Of a DNA stretch of 64,000 nucleotides, positions 1-8,191 are shown one piece after another. The position numbers and the translations under genes are program-made. The notes below the pieces were generated by a model, which saw only the letters and a program-made list of their open reading frames with translations, searched no databases and was not told the origin of the DNA. This DNA is from Chloroflexota bacterium (GTDB lineage Bacteria > Chloroflexota > Dormibacteria > Dormibacterales > Dormibacteraceae): assembly GCA_005882115.1 (NCBI GenBank), contig VBEG01000021.1, positions 89,498 to 153,497 of the forward strand, read 5' to 3'. Every line of letters begins with the position of its first letter. The first letter of the stretch is position 1.

Positions 1-480
1 GGGTTCATCAACAACGCGTTCGGGCTGACGAAGGCGAACAACATCATCGACTGGCTCGGCAACCCGCGCATCAACCTGTTCGCGATCCTGATCGCGGCGA
101 GCTGGCGTCACGTCGGCTACATCATGGTCATCTACCTATCGGGACTGAAGAGCGTCGACCCGACGCTGCGGGAGGCGGCCAAAGTCGACGGCGCCAACGA
201 GTTCCGCACGTTCTTTCGGGTCATCTTTCCGGTCATGGCGCCGATAAACACCGTGGTCGCGGTGATCACGACGATCGAGGCGCTGCGCGCTTTCGACATT
301 GCGTTCATCGTCAACCAAGGCAAGAACGGCCTCGAACTGCTGTCGATCCTGATCACCAACAACAGCATCAGCGAGGCGAGCCTGGTCGGCTTCGGCTCGG
401 CCATCGCCGTGATCCTGCTCGTGATCTCGCTGGGACCGATCATCGTTTTCCTCTCGCGCGTCATGAGGACGACATCATGA
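1..480 (+). CDS. Sugar ABC transporter permease (MalF/UgpA type), 5' end cut by window
   Basis: The reading frame is open from base 1, so the gene begins upstream; about 159 residues are visible. This is an inner-membrane permease subunit that forms the channel of a carbohydrate importer. The family-typical EAA loop, which docks on the ATPase, is clear: EAAKVDGANEFRTFFRVIFP, centred near bases 172-231. Hydrophobic segments flank it. The stop overlaps the start of the next permease (ATGA), so the two are translationally coupled and probably form a heterodimer. The adjoining beta-galactosidase suggests a galactoside or oligosaccharide substrate; that is inference. The binding protein and first permease part lie outside the window. 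Confidence 0.93.
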   Translation, partial: GFINNAFGLTKANNIIDWLGNPRINLFAILIAASWRHVGYIMVIYLSGLKSVDPTLREAAKVDGANEFRTFFRVIFPVMAPINTVVAVITTIEALRAFDIAFIVNQGKNGLELLSILITNNSISEASLVGFGSAIAVILLVISLGPIIVFLSRVMRTTS

Positions 481-1397
481 GCGCGGCCGCCGTCCGAGCG
501 CCCCGGATCCGGCCGGCTCGCGTCGTGTTGCACGGCTTTCTGATCGCGATGGCGGCCCTGTGGATCTTTCCGCTCTTCTGGGCGATCTACTCGTCACTAA
601 GGCCTATCAGCGACACGATCCAGCACGGATATCTCTCCTGGCCCTCGAACGGTCTGAGCCTCATCAACTACCAGACGGTCTGGAGCCAGGCCGAGCTGCC
701 CTACTACTACCTGAACACGCTCGTCATCGCCGTGCCCGCGGTCGTGCTCACGCTGCTGCTTGCGTCGATGGTCGCCTTCGCATGCACGCAGTTCAGCTGG
801 CGCTTCAACCTCGCGACCCTGATGATCTTCACGGCCGGCAACCTGCTGCCGCCGCAGGTCATCATCGTGCCGCTTTACAGGATCTACCTCGCCACACCCA
901 TTCCCGTGCTCGGTGAGATCGACATAGGCAAATTTGCGTTTCCTATCTTCAGCGACAGGGGGCTGCTGTACGACCAGTACATCGGGATCATGCTCATCCA
1001 CATCGTATTTCAGACCGGATTCGCGACCTTCGTGCTGAGCAACTACATGAAGACGATTTCCAAGGAGATCACGGAGTCGGCCATCGTCGATGGCGCGCAT
1101 GTGCTGCGGATCTGGTGGAACATCGTGCTGCCGCTGTGCCGGCCCGCCCTCGCGGCTATGGCGACTTTGCTGTTCACGTTCATCTACAACGATTTCTTCT
1201 GGGCGTTGATCCTGATGTCCACAGGCTCCAAGCGACCAATCACCAGCGCTTTGAACAATCTCCAGGGCGAATTCTTCGTCAACAACAACCTGATCGCCGC
1301 CGGCGCGCTGCTGGTCGCGATCCCTCCGATCCTCGTCTACATCTTTCTGCAGAAGCAGTTCATCGCTGGTCTGACGCTTGGCTCAACCAAGGGTTAA
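477..1397 (+). CDS. Sugar ABC transporter permease (MalG/UgpE type)
   Basis: A 306-residue inner-membrane permease, the usual length for the MalG-type partner. An N-terminal membrane segment (about residues 18-36) is followed by five more hydrophobic stretches. The EAA loop reads ESAIVDGAHVLRIWWNIVLP, near residues 200-219. It overlaps the upstream permease by four bases and its 3' end overlaps the beta-galactosidase start by 20 bases, so import and hydrolysis look co-expressed. The exact sugar cannot be read from the sequence. Confidence 0.94.
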   Translation: MSAAAVRAPRIRPARVVLHGFLIAMAALWIFPLFWAIYSSLRPISDTIQHGYLSWPSNGLSLINYQTVWSQAELPYYYLNTLVIAVPAVVLTLLLASMVAFACTQFSWRFNLATLMIFTAGNLLPPQVIIVPLYRIYLATPIPVLGEIDIGKFAFPIFSDRGLLYDQYIGIMLIHIVFQTGFATFVLSNYMKTISKEITESAIVDGAHVLRIWWNIVLPLCRPALAAMATLLFTFIYNDFFWALILMSTGSKRPITSALNNLQGEFFVNNNLIAAGALLVAIPPILVYIFLQKQFIAGLTLGSTKG

Positions 1398-3420
1398 CTC
1401 ACCCGAGCCGCTCCTGGGTGCGACGCTGCCGCACATCGCTTACGGCGGCGACTACAACCCCGAGCAGTGGCCGGAAGGGGTCTGGCAAGAGGATGCGCGC
1501 CTGATGCAGGAAGCGGGCGTGAACCTGGTCTCGCTGGGCATCTTCTCGTGGTCACGACTCGAGCCGGCCGAAGGTGAGTTTGAATTCGCTTGGTTCGACC
1601 GCGTGATGGATCTGCTTCATGATGCAGGTGTACGCGTCGACCTCGCCACCGCGACAGCGTCTCCCCCACCATGGCTGTCGCACCGTCACCCCGAGATGCT
1701 CCCTGTCCTCGCCGACGGCGTGAAGCTGTGGCCAGGTGCGCGGCAACACTACTGCCCGAGCAGCCCCGCATACCGGACTGCCGCACGTGGCCTTGTCGAA
1801 GCGATGGCGACTCGGTACGGAAAGCATCCGGCCCTGGCGATGTGGCACGTTGGCAATGAGTTTGGATGCCACGTTCCCGCATGTTGGTGCGATGTGTCTG
1901 CCGAAGCGTTTCGGGCGTGGCTTCGTGACCGCTACGGCTCGATCGAGCGGCTGAACGAGGGGTGGGGAACGGATTTCTGGTCGCAGCGCTATTCCGCGTT
2001 CGAAGAGATCCTTCCTCCGCGCAGGACGCCGACCTGGCCCAACCCGACCCAGCAGCTCGATTTCATGCGGTTTTCTTCCGACACTCTGCTCGAGTGCCAT
2101 GAGGGTGAGCGCGCGATCCTGACCAGGATCACTCCCGACATTCCGGTGACCACCAACTTCATGAGCTTCTTTAAGCCGCTCGATTACTGGAAGTGGGCTG
2201 AGCGCGAGGATATCGTGAGCAACGATTCCTACCCAGACCCTTCGGATCCGCGCTCAGCCATGCGCGCCGCGATGGCAGGTGACCTCATGCGATCGCTCGG
2301 TGGCGGCCGGCCCTGGATCCTGATGGAGCAGACCACGAACCGCGTCAACTGGCGTGACGTCAACGTAGCGAAAGCCCCCGGGCAGATGCGGCTGTGGAGC
2401 TACCAGGCGATCGCCAGAGGCGCCGACGGCGTGATGTTCTTCCAGTGGCGGCAATCGCGCGCGGGAGCCGAGAAGCATCACAGCGCCATGGTGCCCCACG
2501 GCCCGGTCGACGCTTCGCCTTCGTGGAAGGAGGTCGTCCGGCTTGGTCACGAGCTCGGCCGCCTCGACTCGGTCTGCGGCTCGCAGAGTCGAGCCGACGT
2601 GGCCGTCTTGCTCGACTGGGACTCGTGGTGGGCCCTGGAGCTGCCCTCCAAACCATCCAATCGCGTTCGTCAGGTGGACCAGATCGAGACCTATTACCAA
2701 CCGCTGTTCGACCGGAACGTGACCGTCGATTTTGCGCGGCCAGACCACGATCTGTCGCGCTATCGCTTGGTCCTGGTCCCCAACCTCTATCTGGTCAGCG
2801 ATGAGGCCGCCGGCGGGATAGTCCGCTTCGTCGAGTCCGGCGGCACGCTGGTCATGTCGTTCTTCAGCGGCATCGTCGACCAGGCTGAGCACATACGGTT
2901 GGGCGGTTATCCAAAGCCCTTCATTGACCTGCTCGGCGTCCGGGTCATGGACTTCCATCCACTGACCATCGACCAGGAGGTCGAACTCGAATTCAATGAC
3001 GGGAAGCGCGCTCGGGGCGAGCTATGGAGCGAGCACATCGAGCTTGCCGGGGCGGAGGCGGTCGCAAGGTTCAGCAGCTCTGAGCTGGCCGGACGTCCGG
3101 CCATCACTCGTCACGCGGCCGGTTCAGGCCGTGCGTACTACCTCGGCACGCGACCAGACGCCCGGACGATGGAACGCTTGCTGCAGATGGCCTGCGCAGA
3201 CGCGGGTGTGGAGCCCGCCGCCGAGATGCCCCAGGGTGTCGAGGCAGTGAGACGGCAGGGACGTGGGAGATCGTTTCTCTTCGTACTCAACCACCGCGAG
3301 ATCGAGGTCGATGTCCCGCTCAGCGTCGCCGGTCAAAACCTGGTCGACGGCAGCGACTTGCGCCCCGGATTGATGCGCCTCCCGCCGCGGGCTGTTGCCG
3401 TTATCCGGGAGGGCTGGTAA
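1378..3420 (+). CDS. Beta-galactosidase, glycoside hydrolase family 42
   Basis: A 680-residue GH42 enzyme that releases terminal beta-D-galactose; no signal peptide, so cytoplasmic, acting on sugar brought in by the ABC permeases just upstream. The N-terminal YGGDYNPEQWP motif (about residues 22-32) opens the TIM barrel. The acid/base Glu is E161 in WHVGNEFG and the nucleophile is E317 in WILMEQTTNRVNW. A trimerisation/Rossmann-like domain follows (about 395-600), then a small beta domain. The start is a TTG inside the end of the permease gene; no ATG or GTG lies nearer the conserved region. Its last 20 bases overlap the convergent nitroreductase gene. Confidence 0.95.
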   Translation: MAQPRVNSPEPLLGATLPHIAYGGDYNPEQWPEGVWQEDARLMQEAGVNLVSLGIFSWSRLEPAEGEFEFAWFDRVMDLLHDAGVRVDLATATASPPPWLSHRHPEMLPVLADGVKLWPGARQHYCPSSPAYRTAARGLVEAMATRYGKHPALAMWHVGNEFGCHVPACWCDVSAEAFRAWLRDRYGSIERLNEGWGTDFWSQRYSAFEEILPPRRTPTWPNPTQQLDFMRFSSDTLLECHEGERAILTRITPDIPVTTNFMSFFKPLDYWKWAEREDIVSNDSYPDPSDPRSAMRAAMAGDLMRSLGGGRPWILMEQTTNRVNWRDVNVAKAPGQMRLWSYQAIARGADGVMFFQWRQSRAGAEKHHSAMVPHGPVDASPSWKEVVRLGHELGRLDSVCGSQSRADVAVLLDWDSWWALELPSKPSNRVRQVDQIETYYQPLFDRNVTVDFARPDHDLSRYRLVLVPNLYLVSDEAAGGIVRFVESGGTLVMSFFSGIVDQAEHIRLGGYPKPFIDLLGVRVMDFHPLTIDQEVELEFNDGKRARGELWSEHIELAGAEAVARFSSSELAGRPAITRHAAGSGRAYYLGTRPDARTMERLLQMACADAGVEPAAEMPQGVEAVRRQGRGRSFLFVLNHREIEVDVPLSVAGQNLVDGSDLRPGLMRLPPRAVAVIREGW

Positions 3421-3898
3421 CCGGACTCAGGCGAACGACAGGGATCTCGCGGTCGGTGACCTTCTGATATTTGGCGTAGCCCGGCGCGACAGCCACCACC
3501 TTGGAGTACGCCGCCTCGCGCTCGGCGCCCTTGAGCAGCTCGGGCCTCGCCTGGAATTTGAGTTTCCCGACCTCGAGCCAGACCTTGTCGGGATTCTTGG
3601 CGAGGTTGATGAACCAGCCCGGGTGCGAGGCGGCCCCACCCTTGGAGCCGATGACGAGCCACGCCCCATCACCCTCAGGGAAGCCTCCGAGGACATGCGT
3701 GTACTCCTTGCCCGTTTTCGCGCCGATGGTCGTCAGCAGGACGAGCGGAAAGCCCCGCATCGTGGGCGGCTCAGGGCCCGCGTTCTTGCGATAGCGAGTG
3801 ATCTGGCCCGCCATCAACGGCTGGAGGTATTTGATCAAGCCCCACGGAGTCCGCGAGCCACGGGTGCCTCGCGGGGTGATCTCGAGCTTGTCGCCCAT
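3401..3898 (-). CDS. Deazaflavin (F420)-dependent nitroreductase family protein (DUF385/Ddn-like)
   Basis: About 165 residues with the split-barrel fold signature of the Ddn/DUF385 family: LLTTIGAKTGKEYTHVLGGF followed by WLVIGSKGG and HPGWFINLAKNP. Known members bind cofactor F420 and reduce nitro-aromatics or quinones. Family membership is read from the sequence; use of F420 here is inference. An ATG at 3898 is preferred over a GTG six bases upstream. It sits 45 bases downstream of a lipoprotein gene on the same strand and converges on the beta-galactosidase, with a 20-base overlap at their ends. Presence of this family fits an actinobacterial or chloroflexotal host. Confidence 0.85.
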   Translation of the reverse strand: MGDKLEITPRGTRGSRTPWGLIKYLQPLMAGQITRYRKNAGPEPPTMRGFPLVLLTTIGAKTGKEYTHVLGGFPEGDGAWLVIGSKGGAASHPGWFINLAKNPDKVWLEVGKLKFQARPELLKGAEREAAYSKVVAVAPGYAKYQKVTDREIPVVRLSPVTSPPG

Positions 3899-3943
3899 CG
3901 ACACAGCTAAATCGCCGGCCCGGGCAAGACTATTCCGCCTGGT

Positions 3944-4915
3944 TTACCCGCGGCCGGGATTGTCAGCCGTCGCGGTGACCACCGCGGCGTTGACCGGCTT
4001 GCCGCTGATGGTGCAGGCGACAGTCGTGGTGGCGTTGTAACCGACGTCAGGCTGCACCACCGCGCTGCATGTCCCGATCACCTGCTTGCTCACCGGGTCG
4101 GCCATCGTGAAGGCGACGGTCGATGGGCCGCGGGCGCCGGTCGCGCCGCCTAGGTTCTTGAGCTTGGCCGAGACGATGCACGGAGACGAGCAGGCCGATG
4201 TGTCCACCGACACCACCGTGTAGATCGGCGGCAAGGTAGACAAGTTGCTGAAATTGAGCACGTCGGATGGGGCGTTGATTCCGAAGTCGCGATCGACGTT
4301 GGTGTATCGCAGGTCGGCCTCACTGATCCCATCGACAACGACGCCTTCTTTGAGATGCACTCGCAAGAGCTCGTACGGCGCGGTGGATGCGATGTAAACG
4401 TCGGCCCGAACGCCGGAAAGCTCCACGGCATCGACGCCGCCCACCGTCTGGTGGTCTGTTCGCTTGGTCACCGCGGGCCCGAGGAAGTTCGTGCGGAAGG
4501 CGCTACCGTCGGTGAGGTCGGGCAGGCTGGGCACCAGGCTCGCGGTGTCCTTCCACCACGCGTTGCCTGCAGCTTTGGCGATGCTCTGGGAAAGAGGGTC
4601 GGTCCCGAGGTGCTTGGCGAGGAAGGCCTGGCCGCGAAAGTAGGCGTCGCCGCCGACGATGATCGCCTCGACCTGGTCGGTGCTCGACTTGACCGTGACA
4701 TGCCGCGTCGCGGGCCGGGTCAGCTGCATGTCGATCGTCCAGCCGGTTCCGTCGGCGGTGTAGTCGCCGGCCAGCTCAAAGCTGTTCGCCGATGACAGCA
4801 TCGACTGCACACCGCTCTCCAGGGCGCGGGTCGCCGGCAGCCCGAACGGGTCGCACGCCGCTGTCAGAACGATGACCAACGCCAGTGCTGGAGAGAGCTT
4901 TAGCGGGCCATTCAT
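3944..4915 (-). CDS. Secreted lipoprotein, LppX/LprAFG-like fold suspected
   Basis: 323 residues. The N-terminus MNGPLKLSPALALVIVLTAAC is a lipoprotein signal with the lipobox ending at C21, so the protein should be anchored outside the membrane. The next about 200 residues (repeated blocks about a variable tested for membrane or lipid binding, e.g. GDAYFRGQAFLAKHLG) resemble mycobacterial LppX/LprG-type lipoproteins, but this is a weak impression. A C-terminal portion (about 235-323) carries a Cys pair near SACSSPCIV and looks like a CARDB/beta-sandwich module. An open frame extends 5' to 5596, but that part is antisense to the neighbouring membrane protein. Starts 48 bases from the divergent RnfD-like gene. 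Confidence 0.72.
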   Translation of the reverse strand: MNGPLKLSPALALVIVLTAACDPFGLPATRALESGVQSMLSSANSFELAGDYTADGTGWTIDMQLTRPATRHVTVKSSTDQVEAIIVGGDAYFRGQAFLAKHLGTDPLSQSIAKAAGNAWWKDTASLVPSLPDLTDGSAFRTNFLGPAVTKRTDHQTVGGVDAVELSGVRADVYIASTAPYELLRVHLKEGVVVDGISEADLRYTNVDRDFGINAPSDVLNFSNLSTLPPIYTVVSVDTSACSSPCIVSAKLKNLGGATGARGPSTVAFTMADPVSKQVIGTCSAVVQPDVGYNATTTVACTISGKPVNAAVVTATADNPGRG

Positions 4916-4963
4916 CGCGAACCATTCGGGTAACGGGTGGAGTTGAATACGCGTTACCCGACC

Positions 4964-6643
4964 ATGGCTGCGAAGCGACGAACCGTCAACATCCGCGGCC
5001 GCGAGTATCCCGTCCTGCTTCCCAGCATCCGCGACCCCCGCCTTCACGTCGCCGTCGTGCTCCTGACGCTCCAGGGTCTCGGCCAGACGGTGCTCAACTT
5101 CCGGCTGTCGATCGCGCAGATCCTGATCTGCCTTGCGACCGGCGCGCTGATCGAGTTTGGATACGGCTTCTTCAAGGACAAGGTGATCATGTGGCCGGCG
5201 AGCGGCCTGCTGACGGGCAACAGCGCGGCTTTCATCCTCCGAGTCCCCGGCACATTGCACGGCCAATGGTGGAGCACGCGGGGGATGTGGATCTTCATCG
5301 GCGTGGTCGCCGTCTCCATGGCGTCGAAGTATCTGATTCGGTGGCGCGGCCGGCACATCTTCAACCCCTCCAACCTCGGTCTCGTGCTCGCGTTCGTCGC
5401 GCTCGGGCCCCAGTACACAGAACCGCAGGACCTGTGGTGGATTCCCATGGGGCCGTGGATGATCGTCACCTACGCGATCCTGATCGGCGGCGGGCTCTTC
5501 ATCGGGTGGGAGCTGAAGCTTCTCGGGCTCGAGCTGGGATACATGGCGGCTTTTGCGTTGTTCGTCGCGCTGGCCCTGATCCCGGTGCCGGACCACTGCA
5601 TGATCGCCAGCTGGTACGCGACGCCGATGTGCGGGCAGCAGCTCTGGCAGATCCTCGTGACCTCGCCGGAGGTGTTGATCTTCGCGTTTTTCATGGTTCC
5701 CGATCCAAGAACGGTTCCGGACGGCCAGGCCGGGCGCTTTGTGTTCGGTGTGCTGGTGGCGTTCCTTTCCGTCGTCCTGTTGGGACCGACGACGCTCGAG
5801 TTCTGGACGAAGACCGCGATCCTCGCGAGCCTCGTCTTCGCATGCGCCGGCCGTTTCGCGCTTGGCCGGCTCCTGGCGCCGTTGGAGGAGGGCGGCGGCC
5901 CCGTCGACGCGGTCCGCCGGCTGGGTCTGCGCGCACCGGTCGCACTCGGCGTGAGCCTGCTGTTGCTCGCGGCGCTGCCCCTGTCGGCCGAGTTCTCGCT
6001 ACACGGAACCATCCCGGCGCCCGAATTGCCCGACGGAACCCGACCGACGCTCGCCTTGGTCATTGGCCCGAACGCTGTCGACATCGGGTCGTGGACGGTC
6101 AACGCCGCCGGCCAGGCGCTGCCGCCTCCGGGCGGCACAACGCCGACCCAGGCGTCATCGAGGGTGTGGTTCCTGCCCCCAATTCCGCCGGTCACATTGC
6201 CAGACAACGTCACGGCATTCGATTCGACGATCACCCAGACGAAGGCCGACACTTGGGCGCGCCAGGTCGTGCTCGACCTGATGATCGAGTCGGAAGCGCG
6301 ACGTGCGCACGACCTCACGCTCGCATCGGTAGGTGCCACCGGCGACGGCCTGACGGAGTTTACGGACGTGATCAAGCAGGACATCAAGGCCGGCAAGAGC
6401 GTTCTGAAGACCTACAGCTTCGATCGCATCCAGCTCACGCTGTTCCTCCCCAAGCTGAGCACGCAGGCGAGCAGGTTGGTCGGCGTGAGCCTGCATGGGA
6501 CATCGACCTTGATCACCCGCGACGCGTCGGGAAAGGTCCTTTCCCAGCAGACGCAGCCCTACGCGAAGAGCTGGGGCCTCGGCGGGTCGAACGCCAACCC
6601 GGACCCGATCATCAACGACTACACCGACCTCAGCCTGGCCTAG
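4964..6643 (+). CDS. RnfD/NqrB-family membrane protein with extra C-terminal domain, orphan
   Basis: About 559 residues. Residues 1-340 form a multi-span membrane domain with RnfD/NQR2 signatures: a cytoplasmic start, WPASGLLTGNSAAFIL, the IFNPSNLGLVLAF motif, and FFMVPDPRTVPDG, which matches the position of the RnfD/NqrB TDP(V/R)T segment. I do not see the (S/T)GAT motif that carries covalent FMN in Rnf/Nqr enzymes. Residues about 340-559 are a non-membrane domain of unknown fold after a last membrane segment (SLLLLAALPLSAEFSLHG). No other Rnf or Nqr subunit is nearby. ATG at 4964 is chosen over a GTG at 4937. It is divergent from a lipoprotein gene only 48 bases away. Confidence 0.75.
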   Translation: MAAKRRTVNIRGREYPVLLPSIRDPRLHVAVVLLTLQGLGQTVLNFRLSIAQILICLATGALIEFGYGFFKDKVIMWPASGLLTGNSAAFILRVPGTLHGQWWSTRGMWIFIGVVAVSMASKYLIRWRGRHIFNPSNLGLVLAFVALGPQYTEPQDLWWIPMGPWMIVTYAILIGGGLFIGWELKLLGLELGYMAAFALFVALALIPVPDHCMIASWYATPMCGQQLWQILVTSPEVLIFAFFMVPDPRTVPDGQAGRFVFGVLVAFLSVVLLGPTTLEFWTKTAILASLVFACAGRFALGRLLAPLEEGGGPVDAVRRLGLRAPVALGVSLLLLAALPLSAEFSLHGTIPAPELPDGTRPTLALVIGPNAVDIGSWTVNAAGQALPPPGGTTPTQASSRVWFLPPIPPVTLPDNVTAFDSTITQTKADTWARQVVLDLMIESEARRAHDLTLASVGATGDGLTEFTDVIKQDIKAGKSVLKTYSFDRIQLTLFLPKLSTQASRLVGVSLHGTSTLITRDASGKVLSQQTQPYAKSWGLGGSNANPDPIINDYTDLSLA

Positions 6644-6644
6644 C

Positions 6645-6684
6645 TTCCCCTCCTCACCTCGCTGGGGAGGGTTAGGGTGAGGGC
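6645..6684. repeat. Dispersed palindromic intergenic repeat, copy 1
   Basis: Read on the minus strand it runs CCCTAACCCTCCCCAGC then GAGGTGAGGAGGGG. The same wording recurs at 15184-15213 (CCCTGACCCTCCCCAGC), and a related palindromic form occurs at 10821-10862 and 40364-40394. This copy lies between two convergent genes and contributes the last few codons of the AhpD-like gene, so it may also act as a transcription-ending hairpin. Confidence 0.6.
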
Positions 6685-7259
6685 GCGGCTGCGGCGGGGA
6701 CCCCGTTGGGTTCGTATATCGCCGGTGGTTCGATGCCGAACGTGTCGGCGAGTCGCACGAAGAGGTTGAATAGCGCCGCGTCGTAGGCGGCCTCTGCGAT
6801 CTGCTCGTCGCTCCAGCCCGCATCGCGCAGCTCCTGAACCCGCTCGTCCGTGACGCGATACGCGTGCCGCGTGATCGTTTCGACGAAGTCGAGCAGCAGG
6901 CGATGCGGCCGGTCCAGGCCCGCCGCGTCGAGGTCGCCGTTGCGCAGCGCTTCCGCGACCGGCCCGTACGCCTCGCCCTGCAACTGCAGGAACCAGCTAT
7001 GCGAGCTCAGTCAATAACGGCACTTGTTCAGCGCGGAAACGTACGAGGCGACCATCTCGTGCTGCGCGCGGGTGAGCGCACCGTCGGTGAAGTGAAGACG
7101 CGACGCGGTGTCGATGGCGGCGAGGAAGTCTGGCCGCAGGCTCATCGTCCGCAGGATCTCCGGCACGACCTTGGCCACGCTCTGAGCCTTGCTCCGGGCA
7201 TAGATCTCCGCCAGCGGCCCTTGCGCCTGCGATTCCGTGACCATCTTGATGCGTGCCAC
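6672..7259 (-). CDS. AhpD-like peroxidase, probable selenoprotein (CxxU; in-frame TGA at 7011-7013)
   Basis: Two halves of one carboxymuconolactone decarboxylase/AhpD-fold protein are in the same frame, separated only by TGA at 7011-7013. Reading TGA as selenocysteine gives 195 residues, normal for the peroxidase-related family. The active site becomes C80-R-Y-U83-L-S-S-H87, exactly the CxxCxxxH of AhpD with Sec in place of the second Cys. E68 lies 12 residues before C80, as E118 does before C130 in M. tuberculosis AhpD, so the proton-relay set is intact. Role inferred: thiol/selenol peroxide reduction in the cytoplasm. A GTG start at 7259 gives the family-like MARIKMVTESQAQGPLAEIY; ATG 7244 is an alternative. 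A nonsense mutation or read error of a TGC/TGT codon is the main alternative. The upstream neighbour is a truncated haemoglobin. Confidence 0.8.
6972..7013 (-). promoter_or_regulatory. Candidate bacterial SECIS element after the UGA
   Basis: Counting from the base after UGA, nucleotides 6-10 (CUCGC) pair with 35-39 (GCGAG), and nucleotides 21-25 (CCUGC) pair with 30-34 (GCAGG), leaving a 4-base apical loop AGUU and a 10-base bulge on the 5' side that contains U residues. The loop begins 26 bases after UGA, inside the range known for bacterial SECIS elements, and has a G among its first two bases, as SelB-binding loops do. Folding was done by eye. Confidence 0.6.
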
Positions 7260-7326
7260 TTGCCCGGGTAACGAACGCCGCGCGCCGACGGTTACGAGAG
7301 TCTTCCCGATTATGGGAAGTACCGGC

Positions 7327-7815
7327 CTAGGGCCGGGGAGGAGGCTCCTGCAGTCCGTCCCAGGACCAGTGCGGCATCGGTTGGTTCGGATCGACCCGTG
7401 CGCCGGGCGGCGCGTAAGAGTTGACCTCGCGCGTCGCCCAGTGCATGTAGTCGCTGAGCGCCCGGCGAAACTCGGGCTCGTCGGGGAGCTCGGCATCGTC
7501 CATGGCTCGGATGAAGCATGTCTCGAAGCGGTCCCCCATCTCGTCGGGCGCGCCCTGGCCGGCATGGATGGTGAGCATCCCCGAGTGACCGCCGAGCACG
7601 TTCGAGTAGCGAGGAGGACCTCCCAGGACCTCAGCCCAATAGGCGGCGAGATTCTCGACGTGACGCGGGCTCAGGCCATGGGAGAACGGGTGGTTGAGCT
7701 CCGGATCCTGGAGGCAGCGTTCGTGGGTCGCGGCGGCCAGGGCGAGGAAGGCTTGTTCGCCTCCGGCGAACTCGTAGAGGGATGGACGCGCCCTGCGGGA
7801 GTCTGGTTCAGTCAT
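7327..7815 (-). CDS. Truncated haemoglobin (group II-like)
   Basis: 162 residues. The globin core runs from about residue 10 (SLYEFAGGEQAFLALAAATHERC) to about 130, with HVENLAAYWAEVLGGPP and the proximal-His segment GMLTIHAGQG. Group II truncated globins bind O2 or NO and are usually linked to oxidative or nitrosative stress. A Pro-rich tail (PMPHWSWDGLQEPPPRP) ends the protein. It is 67 bases upstream of, and co-oriented with, the AhpD-like selenoprotein candidate, so the pair may be co-transcribed for peroxide or NO handling; truncated globins are found beside peroxidase-like genes elsewhere, but the link here is inference. Confidence 0.85.
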   Translation of the reverse strand: MTEPDSRRARPSLYEFAGGEQAFLALAAATHERCLQDPELNHPFSHGLSPRHVENLAAYWAEVLGGPPRYSNVLGGHSGMLTIHAGQGAPDEMGDRFETCFIRAMDDAELPDEPEFRRALSDYMHWATREVNSYAPPGARVDPNQPMPHWSWDGLQEPPPRP

Positions 7816-8017
7816 CTCAGCCTCCGAAGCTCGAAGTTACAGCAGCGGACGAGGCCGAGTCCAAACGGAGGCGCCGACGACCATTCGGAGCACGAGAGAC
7901 GAGGCTCATCTGTCAACGTGGGCCGCAAGTCGGTGGAAAGGGTCTACATTGGCAGAGAGCCCCACGTACACGCGGTGTCATGCCCACCGATCCGTTGAGG
8001 TTCCACGAGGAGCCCCA

Positions 8018-8191
8018 ATGCCAACACCAGCCCGCCCAGGCCACTGCTCGCGCTGCGGCCTGACCTCCGTCAGCGATCCATGCGCGCTCTGCGAGCGCGA
8101 GAACGACCGCCGAATTATCAAGGGGCGGGCCCGGGCCGACCGTGAGCAGATCAGAGTTCGACTCGCGCTCTACGAGCGGTACCTGGCATGA
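8018..8191 (+). CDS. Small Cys-rich (zinc-ribbon-like) protein
   Basis: 57 residues. Four Cys in CSRCGLTSVSDPCALC form two CxxC pairs typical of a small zinc knuckle; the rest is charged and helical (ENDRRIIKGRARADREQIRVRLALYERYL). The ATG at 8018 has a good ribosome site, GAGGAG six bases upstream, and is preferred over a longer frame starting at 7949. Its TGA overlaps the ATG of the next gene, which supports both as real coding sequences. Function not recognised. Confidence 0.6.
   Translation: MPTPARPGHCSRCGLTSVSDPCALCERENDRRIIKGRARADREQIRVRLALYERYLA

Noticed and set aside
3944-5596. Extended form of the minus-strand lipoprotein gene.
   Set aside because: The extra 227 residues are antisense to the RnfD-like gene and would bury the lipoprotein signal peptide.
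4885-6675. A 596-codon plus-strand frame covering the RnfD-like gene.
   Set aside because: Arg/Pro-rich shadow in another frame; the RnfD-like frame has clear membrane segments and family motifs.
7011-7565. A 184-residue protein ending at TGA 7011, with a long Arg/Pro-rich N-terminus.
   Set aside because: The N-terminal part is a shadow of the haemoglobin gene; the real AhpD-like part starts at 7259 and continues past the TGA.
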